Program-made: the position numbers and the translations under genes
Shown here: positions 7,625-15,253 of the stretch, piece by piece
Numbering within the stretch: the first letter of the stretch is position 1
Layout of the letters: each line of letters starts with the position of its first letter
Notes under the pieces: generated by a model
Told to the model about the DNA's origin: nothing
Databases searched by the model: none
The model's input: only the letters and a program-made list of their open reading frames with translations
Assembly (NCBI GenBank): GCA_017999075.1
Contig: JAGOBX010000027.1
Coordinates: 1-15,280 of the forward strand
Direction: 5' to 3'
Source: JAGOBX01 sp017999075 [NCBI: Candidatus Babelota bacterium]
GTDB lineage: Bacteria; JAGOBX01
Length of the DNA stretch: 15,280 bases

Positions 7625-9334
7625 ATGTTAATTAAAGATGATAAAGATTTAAGTGATATACTTGTAAGCACTGGAATTTTTACTGAAGAACAACTTCAGC
7701 AAAGTTTAGTTGACCGCCAGATAAATAATAAATCATTGTTAGACTGGATTATTGAAAATAATATATTGACGCCTGATCAATTAAATGAAACAATAGCACA
7801 ATATTTAGGTTTTGAATATGTAAAATTAAGCGAACTGAAATTAAATCAGGAAACTATAAAAAGAATAGATCCTTCAACTGCTCAGCAGTATATGGTATTT
7901 CCATTAGGGGAAGAAAACGGAATATTTAAGATTGCTATGGCAGACCCAACTAATTTAAAATCACTTGATGATATATCAGTTATATTGAATATGCCTGTAG
8001 AAGGGGTTTTGTGCGATGATGCTGAATTGCAGGAATTTATAAATCAGAATTACGGAGCGAGCGAAGAATCTCTTGAAGAGATGTTTGCTGGAACTGATGA
8101 ACTTGAAGTATTAAAAGAAGAAGATAATATGGACCCCAATAAAGCTGAAAAGGAAGCAAACGATGCTCCAATAATTAAATATGTAAATCAAGTATTAATA
8201 AAAGCGCTGAAAGACAGGGCAAGCGATATTCATTTTGAACCTTTTGAGAAAGAATGCAGATTGCGGTACAGAATTGATGGTGAATGCAAACAGGAACCGA
8301 GTCCGCCAAAACGTCTTCAGGGAGCAATACTGTCAAGATTGAAAATTATGTCTGGAATGGATATATCTGAACGCAGGATACCGCAGGACGGCCGTATAAA
8401 AATGAAGATGATGGGAAAAGAAATCGATTTTCGTGTTAATTCTCTTCCTTGTATTCACGGAGAAAGCGTTGTTATGCGTCTTCTTGACAAAGCGTCTGTA
8501 AGTTTAGGACTTGAACAGGTAGGATTTATTGGTGAAAATAAAAGGCAGTTTGATGATATAATAAGAAAACCTAATGGGATTCTTCTGGTTACCGGACCTA
8601 CAGGAAGCGGTAAGACTACAACATTATATTCAGCATTGAATGATATTAACAAACCAGACAGAAAATTGATGACCATAGAAAATCCTGTTGAATACATGCT
8701 TGAAGGAATAAATCAGGTTCAAGTTCAGCATGATATTCATTTTGATTTTGCATTAGGATTAAGGGCAATGCTTAGACAGGCTCCTGATGTAATTATGGTT
8801 GGAGAAATAAGAGATTTTGAAACAGCTGAAATTGCGATCAGAGCTGCTCTTACAGGTCATCTTGTTTTCAGCACTCTTCATACTAACGATGCGCCGAGTT
8901 CTATTACACGATTAATTGATATGGGTATAAACCCATTTCTTGTAGCTTCTTCGATTCAGGCAATAATGGCTCAGCGTCTTGTAAGAACGATTTGCTCTAA
9001 ATGTAAAGTTGTTGATGAAAAAGTATCAGTTGAAGCATTAAAAGAAATGCAGTTTCCTGAAGATGAAATATCAAAAACAACATTTTATAAAGGCGAAGGC
9101 TGTGAAAACTGTAATTTTACAGGATATAGAGGAAGAAGCGGAGTTTTTGAACTAATGATACTTAACCAGGCATTAAAAGATCTTGTACTTGACAATGTTC
9201 CTTCACTTGTTTTAAGAAAAGCAGCTTTGAAAATGGGAATGAAAAGTTTGCGGCAGGATGGATTTGTAAAAGTTAAACTGGGAATTACAACTCCTGTAGA
9301 AGTTGCGAGAAATACATCGGCTGAAAAAGAATAA
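7625..9334 (+). CDS. pilB: PilB/GspE-type pilus extension ATPase, copy 2
   Basis: A 569-residue paralogue of the gene before it, with the same layout: MshEN-like N-terminal domain (to about residue 150), motor domain and zinc knuckle. Start ATG 7625 follows AAGGTG by eight bases. Walker A is GPTGSGKT at 324-331, the consensus form. Two spots differ from copy 1: the Asp box reads IENPVEY (Asp to Asn) and the Walker B lead-in reads RQAPDVIMVGEIRD (Asp to Ala in RQDPD). His box TGHLVFSTLHTNDA, LVRTIC and the CSKC and CENC pairs are intact. The N-terminal domain, STGIFTEEQLQQSLVDRQ, resembles an MshEN half-repeat but lacks the usual Arg-Leu-Gly opening, so cyclic di-GMP binding is doubtful. The tandem copies are clearly diverged, so this is an old duplication or recruitment, not a recent one. 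A terminator follows directly. Confidence 0.92.
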   Translation: MLIKDDKDLSDILVSTGIFTEEQLQQSLVDRQINNKSLLDWIIENNILTPDQLNETIAQYLGFEYVKLSELKLNQETIKRIDPSTAQQYMVFPLGEENGIFKIAMADPTNLKSLDDISVILNMPVEGVLCDDAELQEFINQNYGASEESLEEMFAGTDELEVLKEEDNMDPNKAEKEANDAPIIKYVNQVLIKALKDRASDIHFEPFEKECRLRYRIDGECKQEPSPPKRLQGAILSRLKIMSGMDISERRIPQDGRIKMKMMGKEIDFRVNSLPCIHGESVVMRLLDKASVSLGLEQVGFIGENKRQFDDIIRKPNGILLVTGPTGSGKTTTLYSALNDINKPDRKLMTIENPVEYMLEGINQVQVQHDIHFDFALGLRAMLRQAPDVIMVGEIRDFETAEIAIRAALTGHLVFSTLHTNDAPSSITRLIDMGINPFLVASSIQAIMAQRLVRTICSKCKVVDEKVSVEALKEMQFPEDEISKTTFYKGEGCENCNFTGYRGRSGVFELMILNQALKDLVLDNVPSLVLRKAALKMGMKSLRQDGFVKVKLGITTPVEVARNTSAEKE

Positions 9335-9358
9335 AAATAAGTGTTGCTTATTTTTTTT
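9333..9358 (+). terminator. Intrinsic terminator between pilB copy 2 and pilT
   Basis: AAAAATAAG (9333-9341), loop TGTTG, CTTATTTTT (9347-9355), inside a run of eight Ts (9351-9358). It overlaps the stop codon of the upstream gene and suggests that pilT-pilC have their own promoter or depend on partial read-through. Confidence 0.65.
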
Positions 9359-9404
9359 AATATAAGAAATTGTGAAAATATAAAAGAAAACGAAGTTTAA
9401 GTAA

Positions 9405-9449
9405 AACAATATTAATTTAATATAAAATATGCTGATTTAAAATATTGTT
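9405..9449 (+). promoter_or_regulatory. 9-bp inverted repeat upstream of pilT
   Basis: AACAATATT (9405-9413) and AATATTGTT (9441-9449) are perfect inverted repeats with 27 bases between them. The right arm ends one base before the AGGAGG of pilT (9451-9456). It could be an operator or an RNA stem next to the ribosome site. The A+T richness makes chance occurrence possible. Confidence 0.35.
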
Positions 9450-9466
9450 CAGGAGGAAAATCTATT

Positions 9467-10519
9467 ATGTACATGCATGACTTGATGCAGTTTGCGAATG
9501 ATATGGGCGCTTCAGATATTCATATAACTCCGGGCAGGCCTCCTGTTGTTCGTATTGACGGAGGGTTGCGTGATGTTGAAGGAGCAGAAATATTGACAGG
9601 CGATGATACAGAACTTCTTGTGCGAAGCATAACTCCTGATTCTCATATACCGATAATAGAAGAAAAGGGCGGTACAGATTTCGGTTATGCATTTAGAGAT
9701 ATATGCCGTTTTCGTGTGAGTATTCTTAGGACAAAAGGGAAATATGCTATGGTATTAAGGCGTATTCCGTCAAAAATATACAGCCTTGAAGAATTGGGAG
9801 TTCCTCCGAAATTCAAAGAATTGCTTAAAAGACCAAGAGGTTTAATACTGGTTACAGGACCAACTGGAAGCGGTAAAACCACTACTTTGGCTGCAATGAT
9901 AGATCATATAAATAAAGAACGTGATGCGCATATAATAACAATAGAAGATCCTATAGAATATTATTTTCCGCACATTATGTCTATAGTAAATCAGCGTGAA
10001 GTAGGAGTCGATGTAATATCTTTTGCAGGAGCAATCCGTGGAGCTCTACGTCAGGACCCTGATGTTATACTTGTAGGAGAAATGAGGGATTTGGAAACTA
10101 TAGGAACTGCAATAACAGCAGCAGAAACAGGACATCTTGTTTTCGGAACACTGCATACAAACAGCGCGCCGAAAACAGTTGACCGTATAATAGATGCATT
10201 TCCAACTGATGCTCAGGAACAGATAAGATCGCAGTTGGCTTCATCTTTGATAGCCGTTATATCTCAAACTTTAATGCCTAAAGCGCGCGGCGGCGGCCGT
10301 GTTGCAGGGTTTGAAATTATGATAGGCACTCCAGGAATCGCCAATTTGATAAGAGAACATAAAACATATAATTTGCTGTCAGCAATACAAACAGGACAAC
10401 AATTAGGAATGCAGACTCTTGACCAGCATTTATTGAATTTATATCAAAGACGTACAATTACATATGAAATGGCTATTGAACGCGCTCAAGATATTGAAGA
10501 AATGAAGAAAAACATGTAA
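9467..10519 (+). CDS. pilT: PilT, type IV pilus retraction ATPase
   Basis: A 350-residue cytoplasmic ATPase that depolymerises pili and drives twitching motility. The start ATG 9467 lies ten bases after AGGAGG; an ATG two codons later is too far away. The protein starts directly with the PilT PAS-like domain ([18 protein letters not shown]) and has no MshEN domain or zinc knuckle, which separates it from the PilB copies. Walker A GPTGSGKT is at 131-138, Asp box IEDPIEYYF, Walker [15 protein letters not shown], His box [14 protein letters not shown]. The PilT-type C-terminal element reads [17 protein letters not shown], matching the AIRNLIRE motif needed for retraction. pilC follows after 35 bases without a terminator, so pilT and pilC are probably one transcript. 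Confidence 0.95.
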   Translation: MYMHDLMQFANDMGASDIHITPGRPPVVRIDGGLRDVEGAEILTGDDTELLVRSITPDSHIPIIEEKGGTDFGYAFRDICRFRVSILRTKGKYAMVLRRIPSKIYSLEELGVPPKFKELLKRPRGLILVTGPTGSGKTTTLAAMIDHINKERDAHIITIEDPIEYYFPHIMSIVNQREVGVDVISFAGAIRGALRQDPDVILVGEMRDLETIGTAITAAETGHLVFGTLHTNSAPKTVDRIIDAFPTDAQEQIRSQLASSLIAVISQTLMPKARGGGRVAGFEIMIGTPGIANLIREHKTYNLLSAIQTGQQLGMQTLDQHLLNLYQRRTITYEMAIERAQDIEEMKKNM

Positions 10520-10554
10520 TTAAAAAGAAAATTTTTAACTGGAGGAAATGAATT

Positions 10555-11757
10555 ATGCCGTTATATTCCTATACAGCGTTTGACAAATCGAATAAAGAAA
10601 TTAAAAATCAGATTGAAGGCGCCAATGAACAGCTCGTATCAAGAAAATTAAGGGATATGGGTTTGCGTCCAGTCGAAATTAAAATTGCAAAAGAAAAAGC
10701 CAGCGGCGGTTTTTTTAAAAGGAAAGTTAAAGAACAGGAAATAGCTACTTTTACCAGACAGATGGCTACACTTCTTGAATCAGGTATGCCGTTGTTGCGT
10801 GGTATAAATTTATTGGCCGAACAAAATGAAAATCCTACATTTAAAGAAGTATTAACTCAGATAGCAACAGATATAACTGGAGGTAAATCATTTTCTGAAG
10901 CTTTGATAGTTCATCCTAAATTGTTTGATAAATTGTATATCAATATGGTTAAAGCAGGAGAAGTTGGAGGAGTTCTTGAAACGGTTCTTGACAGATTGGC
11001 TACATTCAAAGAAAAAGATCTTGAATTAAAAATGAAAATAAAAGGAGCTTTAACATATCCTGCGATAATGGCAATAGTGGCTGTATCAGTTGTTACATTT
11101 TTATTGGTTGGAGTTTTACCTACATTTGTAAAAATGTTTCAGTCGATGAAAGTTGAGCTTCCATTACCTACAGTAGTGGTTATTAGTATAAGTAATTTTT
11201 TAAGAGATTTTTGGTATATAGCGATAGGAGCTATAGTTGCAGGAGTTGTAGCTTATAAACAATATAGAAAAACAAAAGATGGAGAATATAAAACAGATCA
11301 GTTGACTTTAAAATATCCGGTTTTCGGTAAATTGATATTAAACAGTATAATAGCGAGATTTACAAGAACATTAGGAACACTTATACAATCAGGTGTTCCT
11401 ATAATTCAGGCGCTTTCAATAGTAAGGGAAACTGTAGGCAATGAATATATAGCATCTGCATTTGATAAAGTAATAGTTGCTATCAAAGAAGGAGAAACAA
11501 TGTCTAAACCATTGCATGAAGCTCATGTGGTTCCTGCGATGGTAACTCATATGATAGCTGTTGGAGAAGAAACAGGAGCAGTAGATCAGATGCTTGTAAA
11601 AATAGCTAATCAATACGATGTAATAGTTGATGAAACCGTTGCGGCGTTGTCGTCTATGATAGAACCATTAATGATTGTATTTTTAGGAGCAGCAGTAGGT
11701 TTAATAGTTATGGCATTGTTTTTTCCAATGTTTGGACTTGTCGATGTCGTTCATTAA
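10555..11757 (+). CDS. pilC: PilC, type IV pilus inner-membrane platform protein
   Basis: A 400-residue polytopic inner-membrane protein on which the PilB and PilT motors act (GspF/PilC family). GGAGG lies nine bases before ATG 10555. The order is a short N-terminal segment (MPLYSYTAFD), first T2SF domain with FTRQMATLLESGMPLLRGI, membrane segment at about 167-192, a second at about 220-236, second T2SF domain with FTRTLGTLIQSGVPIIQALS, and the last membrane segment from about 373 to 396. Both T2SF domains keep the G-E-x-(S/T) turns (GGKSFSEAL and EGETMSKPL). Length is standard for PilC. It is the last pilus gene in the window; ahcY starts 43 bases later with no terminator between. Confidence 0.95.
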   Translation: MPLYSYTAFDKSNKEIKNQIEGANEQLVSRKLRDMGLRPVEIKIAKEKASGGFFKRKVKEQEIATFTRQMATLLESGMPLLRGINLLAEQNENPTFKEVLTQIATDITGGKSFSEALIVHPKLFDKLYINMVKAGEVGGVLETVLDRLATFKEKDLELKMKIKGALTYPAIMAIVAVSVVTFLLVGVLPTFVKMFQSMKVELPLPTVVVISISNFLRDFWYIAIGAIVAGVVAYKQYRKTKDGEYKTDQLTLKYPVFGKLILNSIIARFTRTLGTLIQSGVPIIQALSIVRETVGNEYIASAFDKVIVAIKEGETMSKPLHEAHVVPAMVTHMIAVGEETGAVDQMLVKIANQYDVIVDETVAALSSMIEPLMIVFLGAAVGLIVMALFFPMFGLVDVVH

Positions 11758-11800
11758 AAAAGTGAATTATGCTTAAAAAAAAATTAGGAGGATTATTATT

Positions 11801-13210
11801 ATGCCGTCAGCAAAAGATTATAAAGTAAAAGATATGAAGTTATCTGATTGGGGCAGAAAAGAAATAGAAATCGCTGAAAAAGAGATGCCGGGATTATTAT
11901 CAGTTAGAGAAAAATATCAGAAAGAAAAACCTTTGAAAGGCATTCGTATAACAGGTTCTCTTCATATGACCATTCAAACAGCAGTATTAATTGAAACTTT
12001 AAAAGCATTGGGAGCAAATGTAAGGTGGGCATCTTGCAATATTTTTTCGACTCAAGATCATGCGGCAGCAGCAATAGCTAAAAGCGGAACACCTGTTTTT
12101 GCATGGAAAGGCGAAACATTAGCAGAATATTGGGAATGCACATTGAAAGCTTTGAATTTTCCAGGGAAAAAAGGACCTCAACTTATAGTTGATGATGGAG
12201 GGGACGCAACTCTTATGATACATCTTGGATGTAAAGCTGAAAAAGATGCATCAATTTTAAAAATAAATAAAGAAGATGGAGAAGACCTGGTTGAATTGAA
12301 AAAAATTTTACAGAAAACATTGAAAACGGAACCTGGTAAATGGACGAAAGTAGCAAAAGAAGTTAAAGGAGTGTCAGAAGAAACTACGACTGGAGTTCAT
12401 CGTCTTTATCAGATGATGGAAAAAGGGGAATTATTATTTCCTGCTATTAATGTAAATGATTCTGTTACGAAATCAAAATTTGACAATTTATACGGATGTC
12501 GCGAATCATTAGCTGATGGTTTGAAAAGAGCAACAGATGTAATGGTTGCTGGAAAAGTATGTGTTGTTTGCGGTTACGGAGATGTTGGCAAAGGATCAGC
12601 TCAATCGCTCAGCGGATTTGGAGCCAGGGTTATTGTTACGGAAGTTGATCCTATATGCGCTCTTCAAGCTGCGATGGCAGGTTATGAAGTTAAAACTGTT
12701 GAAGATACTTTAGGAATAGCAGATATATATGTTACAACAACCGGGAACTGCGATGTTATAACTCTTGAACATATGATAAAAATGAAAGATCAGGCGATAG
12801 TATGCAATATAGGGCATTTTGACAATGAAATACAGGTTGAGCGGTTAAACAAGTTTAAAGGTATTAAGAAAATTAATATCAAACCTCAAGTCGATAAATA
12901 TTTGTTTCCTAAAGGAAACTGCATATATATGCTTGCAGAAGGCAGACTTGTAAATCTTGGATGCGCGACTGGACATCCGTCTTTTGTAATGTCAAACTCA
13001 TTTACAAATCAGACATTAGCACAGATAGATTTATGGAAAAATAATCATAAGATAGGAGTATACACATTACCTAAAATTTTGGATGAAGAAGTAGCGAGAC
13101 TGCATCTTAAAAAAATCGGAGTTAAATTAACCAAACTTTCCAAAAAACAAGCTGATTACATAGGAGTTCCTTTAAATGGCCCGTTTAAACCGGAACATTA
13201 TAGGTATTAA
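11801..13210 (+). CDS. ahcY: Adenosylhomocysteinase (S-adenosyl-L-homocysteine hydrolase)
   Basis: A 469-residue cytoplasmic NAD-dependent enzyme that reversibly splits S-adenosylhomocysteine into adenosine and homocysteine, removing the product that inhibits methyltransferases. ATG 11801 follows AGGAGG by nine bases. Family signatures are clear: [17 protein letters not shown] (substrate site), [20 protein letters not shown], the Rossmann motif [14 protein letters not shown] from about residue 256, GHFDNEIQ, and the C-terminal FKPEHYRY, whose Lys and Tyr reach the NAD of the neighbouring subunit. The insertion between about residues 150 and 195 marks the long bacterial/plant form. It follows pilC without a terminator and is closed by a strong one, so it may share the pilus transcript. 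No other methyl-cycle gene is in the window; the MCP upstream is a methylation target, but a link is speculation. Confidence 0.97.
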   Translation: MPSAKDYKVKDMKLSDWGRKEIEIAEKEMPGLLSVREKYQKEKPLKGIRITGSLHMTIQTAVLIETLKALGANVRWASCNIFSTQDHAAAAIAKSGTPVFAWKGETLAEYWECTLKALNFPGKKGPQLIVDDGGDATLMIHLGCKAEKDASILKINKEDGEDLVELKKILQKTLKTEPGKWTKVAKEVKGVSEETTTGVHRLYQMMEKGELLFPAINVNDSVTKSKFDNLYGCRESLADGLKRATDVMVAGKVCVVCGYGDVGKGSAQSLSGFGARVIVTEVDPICALQAAMAGYEVKTVEDTLGIADIYVTTTGNCDVITLEHMIKMKDQAIVCNIGHFDNEIQVERLNKFKGIKKINIKPQVDKYLFPKGNCIYMLAEGRLVNLGCATGHPSFVMSNSFTNQTLAQIDLWKNNHKIGVYTLPKILDEEVARLHLKKIGVKLTKLSKKQADYIGVPLNGPFKPEHYRY

Positions 13211-13222
13211 TTGAGTTTCTAT

Positions 13223-13265
13223 AAAAAATACGCCGATAAATAAAAATTATTTCGGCGTATTTTTT
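13223..13265 (+). terminator. Strong intrinsic terminator after ahcY
   Basis: AAAAAATACGCCGA (13223-13236) pairs perfectly with TCGGCGTATTTTTT (13252-13265), a 14-bp stem with a 15-base A/T loop, ending in Ts. The A-run on the 5' side means it could work in both directions. Confidence 0.9.
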
Positions 13266-13312
13266 TAACGTTGTTTTTGGTTATTTATTTCAGGAAAATT
13301 TTTTAGCTGCTT

Positions 13313-13335
13313 ATTATCATATTGATTATCATATT
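13313..13335 (+). repeat. Tandem 11-bp direct repeat upstream of the HD-domain gene
   Basis: ATTATCATATT occurs at 13313-13323 and again at 13325-13335, one base apart, 25 bases before the next start codon. It may be an operator or part of a promoter. No good -35/-10 pair could be fixed around it. Confidence 0.45.
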
Positions 13336-13359
13336 AAAATATATTATGGAGCGGATTTT

Positions 13360-13944
13360 ATGGACAGTAAAAAGACTGCTAAAGATTTGATAGATTTGTT
13401 TGAAAAAACAGGAGTTTTAAAAAGAATACCGAGAATGGGCTGGAAAATGCGAGGAGTTCCTGAATGTGAAAGTGTAGCAGATCATAGTTTTAGAGTTATT
13501 GTAATAGCTATGGTTTTGGGAGACATACTTAAATCTACTCATAAAATAAATATGGAACGTTTAATGCGTTCTGCAATTCTCCATGAATTACCTGAATCTG
13601 AATTGACTGATTTAGCTCTTGGTCCTGCGCTGTCGGTTGGAAGAGATGTTAAACATAAAGCTGAATGTACTGCTTTTAAAAAAATATTTGCGGAATTTGA
13701 TTTACTTGAAGAATATTTTGAACAGTGGATTGATTTTGAAGAATGCCGTAATATTGAAGGGAAAATAGTTAAATTGGCTGACAAATTAGATATGATGATT
13801 CAGGCATATGAATATGAAAAAGTTGGAATAAGAAATCTGAATGATTTTTGGAATAATAATGAAAATTATGAAGCGTTTGAATTTCAGATTATAACTGAAG
13901 TTTATAATGAATTGAAATTAAAAAGAGAAAAATTGCATAAATAA
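13360..13944 (+). CDS. HD-domain phosphohydrolase (YfbR/HDDC2-like)
   Basis: A 194-residue cytoplasmic metal-dependent phosphohydrolase of the HD superfamily, closest in layout to the YfbR/HDDC2 group, which includes 5'-deoxynucleotidases. GGAG lies eight bases before ATG 13360. The first metal-ligand block is VADHSFRV (His42), the second is ILHELPE (His75, Glu76), and the third is LADKLDMM (Asp141). Spacing fits the family, whose second block is normally His-Asp; here the Asp is Glu. A glutamate can still bind metal, so activity may remain, but this is inference. The early PRMGWKMRGVPECES block also fits the family. cmk begins four bases after the stop, so both are probably translated from one message, and together they suggest a nucleotide-pool role. 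Exact substrate unknown. Confidence 0.8.
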   Translation: MDSKKTAKDLIDLFEKTGVLKRIPRMGWKMRGVPECESVADHSFRVIVIAMVLGDILKSTHKINMERLMRSAILHELPESELTDLALGPALSVGRDVKHKAECTAFKKIFAEFDLLEEYFEQWIDFEECRNIEGKIVKLADKLDMMIQAYEYEKVGIRNLNDFWNNNENYEAFEFQIITEVYNELKLKREKLHK

Positions 13945-13948
13945 AATC

Positions 13949-14626
13949 ATGAATCGAATTATTAAAATAGCTATTGACGGGCCTGCAGGTTCAGGCAAGA
14001 GCACTATTGCGAAAATAATTGCTGAACGATATAATATTTTGTACGTTGATTCAGGGGCCATGTACAGAGCAGTAACATATAATTGTCTGAAAAATAAAAT
14101 TAATTTTGATATTTCAGAAGAAATTGTTAATGTTTGTTATAGAACAGAAATAAGTCTTGTTAAAACTGAAGAAAAATTGCTGGTGTATGTAAATGGAGAA
14201 GATGTAAGTGAACAAATAAGGACGAGAGATGTTACTAATAACGTTTTTAAAATTGCCAGAGAACCGCTTGTGAGGAAACATCTTGTAAAGTTACAACAGG
14301 ATTATGCAACAACAACGTCTGTAATTATGGACGGTAGAGATATAGGTACAGTAGTATATCCGGATGCAGATCTTAAAATTTATCTTGATGCTTCAGTTGA
14401 TGAACGAACTCATCGCAGATATGAAGAATTGAAACTGAAAGGCGAAAATGTGAATTTTGAAAAACTTAAACAGGAAGTAATAGATCGTGACAATCAGGAT
14501 AAATCAAGAAAAGTAGGTCCTTTAAAGATTGCAGAAGATGCAGTTGTCCTTGACACCACAGGTTTAAATATCTTACAGGTTACAGAAAAAATAGTTGAAA
14601 TTATGAAAATAAAAAAAATAATATGA
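13949..14626 (+). CDS. cmk: Cytidylate kinase
   Basis: A 225-residue cytoplasmic kinase that phosphorylates CMP and dCMP with ATP. The P-loop IDGPAGSGKSTIAK starts at about residue 8. YVDSGAMYRAVTYN follows as the NMP-binding segment, then RTRDVT, VIMDGRDIGTVVYPDADLKI and, in the lid and end region, DRDNQDKSR and AVVLDTT. All are diagnostic for bacterial Cmk and the length is normal. No Shine-Dalgarno precedes ATG 13949; the four-base gap from the HD gene suggests translational coupling. In many bacteria cmk is followed by plsC or rpsA, but neither is here: the window beyond contains only tiny candidate genes on the other strand, so this is an operon end or a lineage-specific break. Confidence 0.96.
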   Translation: MNRIIKIAIDGPAGSGKSTIAKIIAERYNILYVDSGAMYRAVTYNCLKNKINFDISEEIVNVCYRTEISLVKTEEKLLVYVNGEDVSEQIRTRDVTNNVFKIAREPLVRKHLVKLQQDYATTTSVIMDGRDIGTVVYPDADLKIYLDASVDERTHRRYEELKLKGENVNFEKLKQEVIDRDNQDKSRKVGPLKIAEDAVVLDTTGLNILQVTEKIVEIMKIKKII

Positions 14627-14740
14627 GATTTATAATTTTTGCGCTTATGCCGTTTACATTGAATATTTTAAATCCGGTTATTAAATTAATAATTCCAAAA
14701 ACTGCATTAGATATTGAAAAAATTTTTGTCTTGACTTTTG

Positions 14741-14938
14741 TCAATGATTTTGCTTTTTATCAAATCTTTTTTTTACAGCATTTGTCGGATAAAGTTTAGC
14801 AAATAAATTTTGTTGCCATTTGATAAATTTACTGATACAGTTCTGGCAAATATTAACATTACAATTATCTTCAATTTTCAATTGATGGAATTCTACATTA
14901 TAATTGTCGATTGATTTTTTACATAATTCACACTTTAT
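14741..14938 (-). CDS. Candidate small tetracysteine (zinc-ribbon-like) protein with ATA start
   Basis: A 65-residue reading frame I do not recognise as a named family. It starts (M/I)KCELCKKSID, carries a second pair NICQNC, and ends with a basic, aromatic tail (KFIKWQQNLFAKLYP, then KKRFDKKQNH). Cys3, Cys6, Cys31 and Cys34 form a C-x2-C...C-x2-C pattern that should bind zinc; Cys26 is extra. The composition and the WQQ/LYPT region look like real protein, not random A/T-rich translation. No ATG, GTG or TTG lies between the upstream in-frame stop and the first Cys pair. The only start with good spacing is ATA (14938-14936), eight bases from AAAGGA (14952-14947 on this strand). So it is either a gene whose ATG has mutated to ATA, a rare non-canonical start, or a sequence error. 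It converges on cmk. Confidence 0.5.
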   Translation of the reverse strand: MKCELCKKSIDNYNVEFHQLKIEDNCNVNICQNCISKFIKWQQNLFAKLYPTNAVKKRFDKKQNH

Positions 14939-14977
14939 AAATATAATCCTTTAATTTCTTTGCTCACGAATATATTG

Positions 14978-15057
14978 AATTATCATTCACTCATACAAAA
15001 CACCCACTATTTCACTAAAATATCCCTCTGCCCTAAACTATCTCCATATAAAAACTA
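14978..15057. other. 80-base tract with a single G on the + strand
   Basis: Of 80 bases on the + strand, 24 are C and only one (15030) is G. Read on the - strand it is G-rich and C-poor, which differs from its surroundings. It lies between two small - strand candidate genes. All three - strand frames are broken by stops, so I do not call it coding. Confidence 0.5.
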
Positions 15058-15059
15058 GT

Positions 15060-15173
15060 TTATTTCTGGGAACTTTTTTTAAAATTATTATAAAATGTTT
15101 TTTTTGAAATACCCAGCATTTCAGCAATTTGTGTTTGAGTTAAACCTTTATTTAATAAATTTTTTATTTCCAT
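15060..15173 (-). CDS. Candidate 37-residue helix-turn-helix protein
   Basis: A tiny reading frame whose product, MEIKNLLNKGLTQTQIAEML followed by GISKKTFYNNFKK, matches the helix-turn-helix fold of resolvase/Hin C-terminal domains (turn at MLGIS). The start at 15173 is supported by GGAGG five bases before it on the - strand; in-frame ATGs at 15185 and further upstream would give up to about 54 residues but have no Shine-Dalgarno. It is too short for a recombinase, so it is either a stand-alone DNA-binding microprotein, an antitoxin-like regulator, or a leftover fragment of a recombinase or transposase. It ends at TAA (15062-15060), inside the palindrome AAACTAGTTT. Nothing catalytic is encoded next to it within the window. 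Confidence 0.55.
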   Translation of the reverse strand: MEIKNLLNKGLTQTQIAEMLGISKKTFYNNFKKSSQK

Positions 15174-15224
15174 GTACTCCTCCATTTTTATCATATATGT
15201 GCCTATATTAAAATAAAATGACAT

Positions 15225-15253
15225 ATTATAATATAATAAATTTTTAACTTTAA
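15225..15253 (-). promoter_or_regulatory. Possible sigma-70 promoter of the HTH microgene
   Basis: On the - strand TTAAAG (15253-15248) and a perfect TATAAT (15230-15225) are 17 bases apart, about 50 bases before the HTH start. The -35 box is weak and the region is very A+T-rich. Confidence 0.35.

Noticed and set aside
14731-14744. TTGAC-TTTT-GTCAA hairpin as the cmk terminator
   Set aside because: It has only five pairs and no adjoining T-run. It overlaps the stop codon of the - strand tetracysteine frame, so coding could explain it.
14623-14799. 58-codon + strand frame starting at ATG overlapping the cmk stop (ATGA)
   Set aside because: There is no Shine-Dalgarno and no recognisable motif. 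Its second half is antisense to the better-supported tetracysteine frame.
15052-15061. Palindrome AAACTAGTTT as an attachment site or IS end
   Set aside because: A single ten-base palindrome in A/T-rich DNA, with no partner repeat or transposase in the window.
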